Below are positions 33,878 to 45,100 of a DNA stretch of 60,427 nt, in pieces. The translations under genes and the position numbers were made by a program. Source of the DNA: Branchiostoma floridae (lineage: Eukaryota > Chordata > Leptocardii > Amphioxiformes > Branchiostomatidae); contig NC_049987.1 of the NCBI RefSeq assembly GCF_000003815.2, positions 3,335,030-3,395,456 of the forward strand. Reading direction: 5' to 3'. Numbering within the stretch: the first letter of the stretch is position 1; each line of letters starts with the position of its first letter. The notes under the pieces were generated by a model. That model was not told the DNA's origin. It did not search any database and was given only the letters and a program-made list of their open reading frames with translations.

Positions 33878-34117
33878 CCCCCTTTCCACTAGACGGCGAT
33901 CGAGCTGCGCTCTCATTGCGACCTAAATAGAATATGTGTAACCTTCAATTTCACACTTGGTACATCATACACAGCGGGAAAGTTTGTCTGAGAAGACATC
34001 AAAACACACACAGTGAACAAAATGATCGTTTCTTTTGTATAGAATTCGTTGAACGATAAGTCGCATTTTAGGTCGCAGAGAGAGCGCTGCGAGAGCGCCG
34101 TCCTAGTGGAAAGGGGG
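33878..34117. mobile_element. Foldback MITE (family A), uninterrupted copy
   Basis: The left arm has CCCCCTTTCCACTAGACGGC and GATCGAGCTGCG. The right arm has GGTCGCAGAGAGAGCGCTGC, GAGAGCGCCGTCCTAGTGG and AAAGGGGG. The core has GTCTGAGAAGACATC and GAATTCGTTGAACG. At 240 bp this is the best model of the intact family and shows where the 6-kb copy was interrupted. Confidence 0.9.
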
Positions 34118-35176
34118 AACGGTGTCCGTCATCTGCAGTTTTGGCACAGCGGTGACAGTCAGGGTCTCTCCTCAATTCACCTTCTTTGCCTCCCTGCACC
34201 TATCGATTTCCTTAAACTGCACTGAAGGTTAGAGCAATCCATTTTGATGCAGCATACGGACCCAGATTGCGCACAGGATTTCTAATCAAATATGGGGATT
34301 TGTCGTGAGTGACACAAGCTATTAATTTTGAGAACGCCTGGTGAGACACAAAACATGGCAAACCGTGGTCTAACCGGTGTCAATTTCACGCTACAGACTG
34401 TTCAAGTCGCAGGCCCGTTAATAATATTCTAGGAGCTTCAATGTCTACTTTGAAATCCTTTGGAGCAAAATTAAAAGAATACGTGGCACTTTTTCATGCA
34501 CGTTCTTTGTGCTTCTTTCCTTCGCCTAGAAGGATATGGTGTCGATGCTTCTTGTCTATTTTTCAACCTCAAAACTCGAAAAGATTTTTATGATATTTGG
34601 TACGTACTTTCTGATCTGGAAAACGAATGCCAGGTTCGATAACGGCCTGGCGCCTTTTAGAAATATTACTGGTCTTGATATCTTTGAATGATATATTTTG
34701 AGATCCCCTTTGTAAACATGGCTGCAAAGAAACTGTTTTGTCGAAGTGAAATGTTTTTAGAAAGTCGAGTTACAACTGCTACAAAACTAAGTGAACGAAT
34801 TCACAGCACAAAACACAAGTTGATGATTGAATGTGCTTGGAAAGCCTTTCGGAATGAGGTACCGTCAAAATTACGATAAACTAAGTCTGTCTGCTCGCAG
34901 TCCAGACAGTTGATTATAGATAAAGATATCCACAGGAGATGTGTGATGTATGATCTGTCACTAAGGCTTACCGCTGACTGCCTATCTCAACATTGGAACT
35001 GATAGACTCGAATCCAATACTCGCACAGCGGAAGGTTTGGTTGATTGGGCCAGTTCCATGTAATCGTTTCCAAGCTGTTTGCCGTATGAGGGCAGACGTG
35101 TCAAATGAAACAAAAAAGTCAAGGTAACACAAAAGATTCATTCCTGACAGGAAACCTAAGAAGCCACAAGAAAGGT
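34118..35176. other. Intergenic, one repeat P copy
   Basis: 34575-34665 contains TTATGATATTTGGTACG and GGAAAACGAATGCCAGGTTC, a relative of the repeat at 13765. No gene seen. Confidence 0.4.
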
Positions 35177-35558
35177 ATGGCCAAATCAATTTTATTTCTT
35201 GTTTCTCGGGTTTCCCGACAATATTTTTTTTCCGATATAAAAAAAACTTTGCAAATTGACGGCCACACAATGTGTTGACAAAATTTCACAGCATCTCCTT
35301 TGTCAAATTAACTATGGGCCTCAAATTCCTGTTCCAAAAGCCCGACCTTTTCTGGGCGGTACGTGTATCATTCTTCTTCAAACTTCGGGTTTTGCAACTA
35401 GGGACCCCCTAAATGTTGAAATAATAGATTTTTCTGTCCAATCTCTCTTACCCCTGATTTTTTTAAAAGTTTTTTTTGTTCGACCGACCGTCCCAATTTT
35501 TTTTCTAAAATAAAAACAAAAAAAAACGATAAACAACAAATAGAATTGGTTTGGCCTA
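35177..35558. mobile_element. MITE family F, short copy
   Basis: The left end, ATGGCCAAATCAATTTTATT then TCTTGTTTCTCGG, is mirrored by the right end, which on the opposite strand reads TTAGGCCAAACCAATTCTAT then TTGTTGTTTATCG. The same termini bound the larger element at 56819-57691. No transposase. Confidence 0.8.
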
Positions 35559-36136
35559 ATATAGCATAATACAGCTTTTTCTTGTGTAGATTTTTACGCC
35601 CTGTCGAGGTTCACCGCCCTAAATATTACAATTATGCGGAGCCCCGTGGTGACGGTGAAATTACGGCTTTTGCAGCTAATATATCACAATACAGCAAATA
35701 AGTGTGCTCCAGTGGGCAACACGGCTTCATAATTACGTGCACGCCAATATTAAACTCATTTGTCAAACAGAGTAATCAGAGCAGGAGGTAATTGATCTCC
35801 CTTGGCCCAAAGTATAATAAGACTGGATATCTCTTTACCTCCCTGGAGTTCTCTAGAACACTGCATTTTGATCGCCATTGTTTATTAATCAAACGCAACA
35901 AGGCAAGATTAATGGGAATATGTCTTCTTTCACTAAAATCATCATGACACACTCACTAATTTCGACGCTCTAAAAGTGCCAAGCAGAATGTAGAAAGATA
36001 AGCTGTGTTGTGATTCAATACCGCATGAAATTGAAAACGTAGTGCGTAGGATGGGTACATCAATCTTCAAGTAATGCTTTGACATATACAAAACAAAAGT
36101 TATGCTGTCGACAAACAAGAGCACAAAAATACAAAG

Positions 36137-36240
36137 CTTGCTGCAGTACCGTAGGAAAACGTCAGGTAAACCATTTTCGAACTTGGCCTTTCTTTTTACA
36201 ACCACTACACACCTACCAAAAATCACCAAGTTCAATACAT
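36137..36240 (-). repeat. Dispersed repeat P, minus-strand copy
   Basis: Read on the minus strand: TTTTTGGTAGGTGTGTAGTG then GAAAGGCCAAGTTCGAAAAT. It aligns with 13765, 34575 and 59265. The overlapping 106- and 139-codon frames come from this repeat and its flanks. Confidence 0.55.
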
Positions 36241-38185
36241 AATTTCTTATGTTCTGTTGATCTACATATTGGCAATGATAACCGAAAACATATCCTTCGT
36301 GAGGAAGGGAATGAAACAATTTCAGCGAAACTATGTTATCAACTTTTGACAGTGAATACAAAGAATATTCATATCTGTGTCTCTATATTTACTCCATAAG
36401 CATATACTATCTCAACATTTGCAAAACAAGAAATTAAGATATGGCTAAGACTGCATCAATATTTGATAACCTCAAAGCACTTCCTTGTTTATAAGTTGCA
36501 TGTGTTCTTTTCTCTCCAGATGATCTGTTCGTGTTGACCAGCTTATAATGGCACAAGGACTGCCTCAGCTTGTTACATCATCACATGATCACAGAGCTAG
36601 TTTGGCTCATTTCTAATTGGAAACCTTAAATAGTATCTGAGCAGTTTCATGATTTTCCCCTGTACTATCGTGGATATAAGTGGGCGGTTTTAAAAATGCT
36701 TTGAGCCTACCTGCGTGTCTGTTTGTTACCATCTGTTGTGTTTTCAATAACGCCCGGATGATTGCTTGAATGTAGTTTAGTACCATTAATCAAAAGCTAT
36801 AGATGGTTGTCAAAAAACTTATGTAAGTGGCAATGTGATGTCCTCTAATAACTAGGATGACTAGGTTTCGGGTGACCTTGCGGCTTTCATTAGACGTTCT
36901 TTATAACTTTCATTTCTTTTAATTATCTCGTGTTCTATGCAACATAAGATTTTTAAAAATCGATGACCTCAATTATTAGTATATATCAATTGTATTCAGA
37001 AAAAAGGGTCATAAGTTTGGGCTTTTAGCGGCTTTCTTTTGCATTGTCGAGGGCTTTCTTTGAACCATTTCTGTTTACATGTACATGAAAGACAATAGAG
37101 ATGCCAACATGCGTAAATATACATATGCATGTATACAGTCAATCGGTTTAAATTGAATACAAACTGATTTACCTAAAGAATATCTAGGTACAAAAGCTAC
37201 AAGATCACTAACTTAGATGTTTACCAAGAGTTCCTTCCTAACAAGAATTGATTGCTTCATATATAGACTTTTACAACACGCTTGTGAAATTAAGGATTAT
37301 CAGAAGTGCGCCTGAATTCGTATGAAAAACTCATTAAAATTGCTCTTACTAACCACGCTGCTTGTAAAAGTGAGGAATAGTAAGGTGTCCGTGAATTTGT
37401 GAAATGTCATTATAATGTCTCATCTCAGTACACCAAGACTAAGGTTAGAGTAGATGCAATTATTTTATAATATTTCAATAATAATCATGAATGGCGCCGT
37501 GAAATAAGCAAAAGGTCGGTAACATTATTAACCCGTCTGGGACGAGGTGGCACAGTAGCTATAAATCCAATGTATTTGAGATTGCTAGGGGCAAGAGGTG
37601 CAATTGTTTCTTGGCCTTTGCTGTTCCTGACATTTCTTCTTTAGCTTTGATCAATATAATTACGTGAAATAGATTCCTTCCTGTAACATCCAGAAGAGTT
37701 ATTCAAGAACACGAACTAGGCAACCTAACTAACTTCAACGTAGCACCCTACCACTTGTTAACACACTGACTATGAACATATCATTACAAATCTAGTTACT
37801 GCAAATGCAAATTACCTACACGACCACTGGTTTAATATATTTATTGTTGGCCTACATCTTTGGCTTTAACTATATTTCCTAGACTTCTTGTTGACGAGTA
37901 ACTATTTTACTAGAAATGTAGTCTAGTTGCTTACTTCGAAATTGTATTTTAACTTGAAACTATTGTTATTATCTTATAATTAATCCATTAATTCAACGTC
38001 GACCATAAAGTTTGCTAATTGTTGTACAGTAACTTTAGAATGTTCTTTATTAGCAGTACCAATGTCACACACTAGGTGGATATTTGCCGTCATCTCCCAG
38101 ACCTCTATCTATATGCAAAATACTATTGCAATCCATCCAAAGGTTCTAAAGTCATGATAATCTCAAATATTAGGACACACACAGG

Positions 38186-38188
38186 TAA

Positions 38189-38220
<32 letters not shown>

Positions 38221-38242
38221 GGAGGCGAGAGAGAGAGAGAGA
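38186..38242. repeat. (GA)n microsatellite
   Basis: Nearly uninterrupted GAGA with a few AAAG and GGCG breaks. Confidence 0.95.
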
Positions 38243-40068
38243 ACAAAACAATACCTCATTTAAAAATACCTTTTTTCTGGCGGACATGAAAGAGCTCTTT
38301 ACACAATTTAAAGATAGACAAAACACGTCAGAGTCTGTCGGGTCATCCCCTTGTCGTGCCCAAGATAATGTAAAACAGAACCCCCTGACACTACGGTCGC
38401 AAAGACTTACCCTTTGATGTTTCTTTTTCGAGTTGTTCAAATTCCATTTTCCACAAAATGGGTTTTGAAAAATTAGATAAACAAAGGCCAACACACAGAG
38501 CATTGAGATAGTCTTCTTTGCCGTGTACTGAAAGCATTTCATACAACATCATGGACATAGTGAAAATAAAGATGAATAGATACTTTAGGTTTCTGTTTTA
38601 GCATTACAAAGATTTACCGTTATGACTACATTGGTTCAGGATACCATCATTTTGACGAGCAATGTCATGAAATCACCCATTAGGTGTATGAAGAGATTCC
38701 CGTGGATTTTAAAATGGCGCCGTCAGCCGTCATCCTGGCTTTGAGCTGACTCACGCTGGGCCTACACATCATCAACTAGACATGAAATTCCATATCGGGA
38801 TTCTTCTATGTCGATCTGTGGCACCATATAGACCAGATGGTTAATACATGGGCTTACATATACGGCGTGTTCACTTCACTCTGGTGAAAAAGAATGTGGA
38901 CATGACTTCTGTTGGAGGTAAAAGGCAATGGACGATGAGATTTTATCTCCGCCTTCTGATGCCGTGCCTTAGATTCAGTGGACAACAGCAACTCACTTCC
39001 CCTATTGGATGACTAGGCTTTGGGACAACCGAACTTCTGCTTATATATTTGCGTGAGGTTTCAAAATCTTTTACACACGAAAACCTTTTTTGCATTTTTC
39101 TAAATAGGAGCGTAAGAAATTTTGGTGAACATAGTATTTTCTGTCATTTAATTGACACCTTATTTCTACGCCTGCTATCATACTGATAATGATGATTTTG
39201 CATATCTATACAGTGAGCAAGAAAGCCTGAAATGATGAATTAGTGCAAAGAAATACAAGATCGTGTGTGTATGTTTTTCCCACTTGAGATGGAATAAACA
39301 TGGTAATGTGTAGGTACTAAAAACTTTAACCTGAACAAACCTATCTTATAGCAGCCCATCTACAGATTGGGATTATTGGGCTCTTATTGGTGATCTAAGT
39401 CATCGGTCATCTCGATTCAGATATGTATGCCCACAAGCTCTTCAAAACGTGAGTGAATAAAATCTGAGAGTGAGACACTATGTAACATGGCCTGAAAACA
39501 ATGACATCTAGTCAACAAACTAATTCTAAACCTTAACCAAATTTATATGATATGTACTACATTTAAGTTAGGTACTAATAGGTACTAATTCTAGTAGAAT
39601 AATGACGGAGACTAATACATACGATTCGAAGCTTTTTTTTTTCTAAAAATGTGAATGGTTTACACATGTACATCCGAGCACCGTTTTTCTGTTCGAGGCT
39701 AATAAAGGAAAGGTTACATGCTTCGTGAAACATGAATGTATGAACCGTAGCAAAGTCTAAAAGGCATTGACATATTTGACGTATTAAAAAACTTTTAAAA
39801 GTATATGTTTCTGCCTTTACAGTACATTTGTTATTTTTCTTGTCACTAAGACATAAGAAATACTACGGACGCAAATGATTCATCATTATGTCGTTGAATG
39901 GTTGTATAACGTCCCGTATTCTCAACCAGGAGTAACATAGCAGCCCACGTCTTGATGATTGTCTGCGACTTTTTCAGATAAATTCTCTCAGATTGCGTTT
40001 GGAACCACATTTGTTAGCAACGCCACCTATAGCTGCAGAGCACATCGACCTTTCTTAGAGCAGCCCTT

Positions 40069-40319
40069 AAGGTACACTCTTTAAAATGCACTTGCGTCAA
40101 GTTTGCGTCACTTCGGGGTTCGAAAGATGTTCAACAAGTTCAGAGATAAAGAACGAATTTTCTTAATTTTTGTATGTTTTGTCGTCTTCTAAGTCATACG
40201 TGTACGCATTACGCAATATCTAAGTTATAAAAAAAATTGAGAAAAAAGCAACAGTGACACAGTGAACGAACCCCGCAGTGACGCAAGCTTGACGCAGGTG
40301 CAGTGAGAGTGAACCTTTA
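40069..40319. mobile_element. Foldback MITE (family D), copy 2
   Basis: Left arm: AAGGTACACTCT, then AATGCACTTGCGTCAAG. Right arm: CCCGCAGTGACGCAAGCTTG, ACGCAGGTGCAGTGAGAGTG and AACCTTTA. The core contains the inverse complement of GAAATTCGTTGAG (CAACAAGTTCAGAG), so the core is in the opposite orientation to copy 1. About 250 bp. Confidence 0.85.
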
Positions 40320-41359
40320 GGAAGCTGAACGTAAGCTGCTATGGCTACTTCAATGCCAGCAGCTGAAGAGCATTATCACATATTCAAAATATATGACGTA
40401 ATACAATTCCAAACTTTGCTAACACAATTATTGCATGTACGATACATGAAAGACAAGAATTTGGTAAGAATAAAGGCATTTCATGGTGACGCATTTGTAT
40501 TGGAAACAAAATCTTTAAAGGCACGTAGAGCTGAGACTATTCAACTAACCTAAGATACACCCTACGAGTCTGCTAATTGTTGTTTCCTTCATCTACTAAT
40601 GATCATGATACTTTGGTGATAGTAAATGAAGTTGTCTCAAATTTACATATTGGCCCTTAATGTGGTATAAAGAAAGAGTATCTCAATGGGTCACGCCTGC
40701 TGGCAACTGTGGGTGTACAAAGGGCATTCGACTATAATGGTGATTTATTTCTTAATTTTCTTTTTTAAATGGCAGTTAAAAATACCAGAATATACCGGGT
40801 GTGAACATTGCAAATCCATTTGTTGATAAATCTCAAGAATTATGCGAACTGAAACGGAGAACGTTTCCTTCCGTAAAGGCTATTTTGTTTTAGAGGCTAC
40901 GTGATTTTTCTCTGTGTTGCAAGGAAAACTGGCAAAAATTTCGCCAAGTTGCCGCATGCAATTACTCATCGCAAACAGACCCAACCTTTTGAGATAGCTG
41001 TTCAATATTGTTTTGAATTCTTCTCTCTGCGACCGCGACGAAGACATATGCAGAAGCATCAGTACTTACTTTCTTGGGTCTATTTAAAAAAAGATAACAA
41101 GATATAGCATTTTGATCATTCAACTTTTTACATGAGGTACCAATAGGTATCTGTATTATTGAGGTGGTTTGTTCAAACGTAACAAGATAATTGAATCAAT
41201 AGAATATAAACTATGTGCTTATATGATATCCGGGTCATTTTGAGAATACACAGGAAACTATATGCACTACAGTTCGATATATCCAAATATCCCTGTTTAC
41301 CAGCATGGATTGTGTCAGTCAAACAAATCTATATGGATTTTTAGGTCATTCTCCAACGC
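40320..41359. other. Intergenic, no gene recognised
   Basis: This lies downstream of the last visible Kirrel-like exon and might hold its terminal exon, but no frame with a convincing acceptor and coding character was found. Confidence 0.35.
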
Positions 41360-41611
41360 ACATCCAACGGCGCCAGCAAACCGCCTCTTGTCTGTACTCT
41401 GCTATCTAAACCATCACCACCAGTTTCTGACCGCCCTGCATGTAAATATTAATGAGCTTACCCTTATATATGCGAGTTTCCTTTTGAAGAATGAAGGGCC
41501 TAATCTCTGATTGGCTGCTTGCTGGTTTGTGTCCACGCCCACAGGAACTGTTGGTGACGGTTGAGATAGCAGAGTACAGACAAGAGGCGGTTTGCTGGCG
41601 CCGTTGGATGT
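41360..41611. mobile_element. Foldback element with 70-bp near-perfect arms
   Basis: Left arm 41360-41429 and right arm 41542-41611 are inverted copies with 66 of 70 positions matching by hand alignment. Both begin ACATCCAACGGCGCCAGCAA. A 112-bp spacer separates them. No coding capacity; target duplication not evident. The high arm identity suggests a recent insertion or selection to stay paired. Confidence 0.9.
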
Positions 41612-42003
41612 CTGCGTAGAAGAGTGTTTTAGGTCTGTACATCACAATTCTTTAGTGCTCAAAACTACCTTTTTGGCCGTCACTTATAATACATTGCAGC
41701 CACTAGAATATTTTTCTCTATTTAATATCATATTAGCAACAGCACTAAAAGTGATCCGCAGCATCTGCCCAGCCGTCCTGAAAAAAGTTAGAAAAAATGA
41801 CAGAAAGTGTTAAGTTACATAACTGCTATGATATTCAATACATTTTCGTCTTCTATAAGAGTGGTATCACATGAATGAAGACATATTAATATATATAAAT
41901 ATATATATTTATATCAAATTGAAAGCACATGAGTTACTTTATCATCAAATATTTATATTCCATTCTGATCTCTTTGTCTGTTGACATATCCGATAGTACT
42001 TAC

Positions 42004-42191
42004 GTGTTGTACGGGGAGTCGCTTCACCTTAGTTTGCCTGTAGCTTGCTGCATGAGGATGTATGATCGGGTTGTGGTGGGCACCTCTGGTGTAGGAAGAC
42101 CCGTGGATATGTTTTCTGTGTGATTCATTCTCGTCGCTGTAAAGTTTCCTTCTATCCGTGTCAGTTAGTGAAGGGGTCTGCATGGCCGAGT
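42004..42191 (-). CDS. Kirrel-like exon: cytoplasmic tail part 2
   Basis: Acceptor TTGTTTCTAAG, phase 1 in. Encodes SAMQTPSLTDTDRRKLYSDE, a His-rich stretch (HRKHIHGSSYTRGAHHNP) and QTKVKRLPVQH. A strong CAC|GTAAGT donor gives phase 0, implying at least one more exon, not located. If unspliced, the frame continues to a TAA at 41953. Confidence 0.75.
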
Positions 42192-45100
42192 CTTAGAAAC
42201 AAGTAAGCAAAATGTTCGCCAGTGAGTAAAGTATCTACTGCCATTATTGTAGAAAATAAAACATTTCCCCACAACACAGTGGGAATTTTAATAGCAATCC
42301 TTGTTACCTCAATGAAATGTCATGGAGGTTATATTTTCCATGCGTCTGTCTGTCTGTCTGTCTGTGAACAAGATAACTCAAGAACGGCTGGGTGGATTGG
42401 TTTAATACTGGAAGTGATTAGATTTTGGGCCCTCTCGTGGTAATTTTTTTTCTTACATGTCAAGTTGAGTTCAGTGTATCTATTTATAATACGTGTAATA
42501 TTATCATCTTCCGTGTATAAGTTGTACTGCAGTATACAGGTGTCGCTGCTAGCAAATTCGATCTCAAACGTTAAGTAGACAACATCAAAGAAACACTATT
42601 TTTTCTTACTTCTTAGAATGTGCTAAAATCATGGTATATTACCTCTTCATAACGGTTCATGTCTGGAGTAGATATCCTGATCTTTATTTATTGCCCTCTC
42701 TGTTTATCATCTTATCCCGCCCCAATATACCTCTCAGTTTTCTATCGTGTTATCGTCAGTCACTTATGCTCCTTTTTATGTTCCCACTTTATCTGCTCTT
42801 TCCTACATTCGTCTGGTGAGCGGCTATATGTTATCAAGGCCGAATGAATGAGTTGAATATCATGATATGGTGATTAAAAACGAACTGGTTTAAATGCCAC
42901 GCAGCAACTACTGTATCATATAGCCAATATCATAGGACTGAATAGATTACTTACTATGGTAAGATATACCGATGGCGTACGGGTCCTTCTCCATCCAGTG
43001 GGGCCTTTGAGGCTTGATATTGCTGCCAAAATCCTCCAGCTCCATCACAACGGTCGTTTGCTTGGGAAGGGGCGGATGCTTGTCGCCGTTTGGTACCTGT
43101 AATTCTCCTGAAGAACAAAGATTTCTCTCGTGCTAGTACAATGTGTGTTTGTTATTGCTCAGGGCAAAACATTAACATTTATCAACAATCAGACAACAAC
43201 GACTGTTAATCGAATATACAAAACTGATGTTCTGAAAAAATAATTACAATATGAACGTCAATATAATTAGTTTTGTTCACTCACTTCTACGATATGTGAG
43301 ATTGATAATACAACTTTCTTTTAGCAGAAAACAGTTGTGGCAATGATGACACTACATAAATATCGTAATTTCCTAAAACCTCTTCTTTTATTTTGTCCTG
43401 GCCTTTTATCGTGCCGGATGCATCTGCTGCATCTAGCGAAGTCTGCGAAGCACATATTAGTTTCATACAAATGTGCGATGGGTATATTAGATTAACAGCA
43501 GTGTGCAAAGGGTATATTAATAGCTAACCAATTCCATCAATTTGTTTTCGTATAATGAGTACCTGCAACGTCTACAATAAAATTAACTAAAACAGAAAAT
43601 ACAATGTTATTCTTTACGTCTGATATGTAATGACATAAATGCATTTACACTTGAGCAAAAGAATATCCTTTACCTGTTTTTGTTTTACAGCAAACGCAGC
43701 CCCATTTCCTGGCTATGCAGATCCCGGCCACCACAGTGAGGAAGATGGACACGACAAGAACTCCTGTTACCACCGCTATGACAAATACAGGTGGACCTAC
43801 GGGAAAATATGAAATGTTTTGCATTACTACGGTTAACATTAACATTCAATATTTTTTTTTTTTAATTTTGAGACGGAGTGAAGACAGCTCCTTTAAAAGC
43901 GATGGTAAACTACGTAACAAGGGAATGATGTGTAACAATGAAGATCAGTTCTTTAAATGTCTTGCACACGTTTACCTCACTAGAATTAGCACAGGTCGTC
44001 GTATTGGATATACGAGGTTGTTGATTAGTTAAATTTGACTTTCGCTAAAGGAACGCTGTAGTGATTGCACATGTTCTACCCATAATACGCTGCAGGGTTT
44101 TAAGACATTGTGTTGAAACAAAAATCAATAGGCTATTATTATTGTTACAGAATATTGAGAGATAAAAATCTACTAGGTATTGAATAAATTGTGACTGTTT
44201 TAATGAGCGGTTTGTGTATTTTGCAGCAGGAATATAAAATTTTCTATGCATGAAATTGGAGAATATCGTTTATACTCAAGGCTAAACGTCAAAAAGAGCC
44301 TTAAATGTATTCTATCAATAACCATCAGGTGAACAAAGAAACTACAATGTGATCGATGAACAAAAATAACGTGTTGGTGCATAGGGAGCTTTTACGTCTG
44401 TTAACACAGCCCAAATACGTGTTGTATACCTAGAAATGTTGAACTATGTGTGTTATTTGTGTCATATGATGATGACTAGCCTCTACCTGGCTCCGGGGTT
44501 CATTGGTCCAATTTCTACAATTAGACCACCGAACCACGGAGCCTGGTAAAGGCTACTAATCATCCAGTATGGCTGGAACTTGTAACTGAATAGCCACATA
44601 CCTTCAACAAGTACCGTAAACCCACGACTGTCCGTCCCAAACATGTTCTGTGCTGTACACGTGTACTCCCCGGCATTGCTGGTACTGACAGGGTCTATAA
44701 CAAGTATGCTATCTGCTCCCATATCTGTAGTCCGGCGGGTCAAATCCACTCCACTGAAAGTATTCCCACTGAGGACAACGTCCTGCCCGTTGGTATTTCT
44801 CCAAGACCACGTGATGCTCTCAGGAAGAGGATCTGCATTCACCTCGCAGACAAGAGTTAGAGAACTCCCCTGTGATGTTCGCAGTGTGTTTGGGCCTTCC
44901 AGAATGGCTGGTTTGCCTTAATATAAGAGACAAAGAGCGTGAAATAAAACATATTGTTTTTTTCTTTTTTATTGATACGCATTATTATTTTGAAAAAAAA
45001 ATGTAGCAAAAAAAAGGATTACAGTTTAGAGTCAATACCATCCCCAAAGAACGAATTAGATAAATATTTGCATCAATGTTGATTTCTGATGATGATGACG

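Larger units (their letters stand above)
35559..40068. other. Long intergenic stretch, no gene recognised
   Basis: Contents are one minus-strand repeat P copy (36137-36240), a GA microsatellite (38186-38242) and AT-rich DNA. The 139-codon minus-strand frame at 36361-35942 crosses repeat P, and the one at 38542-38123 crosses the GA tract; neither looks like a gene. Confidence 0.4.

Noticed and set aside
44643-44921. 92-codon plus-strand frame
   Set aside because: Shadow of the Ig5 exon.
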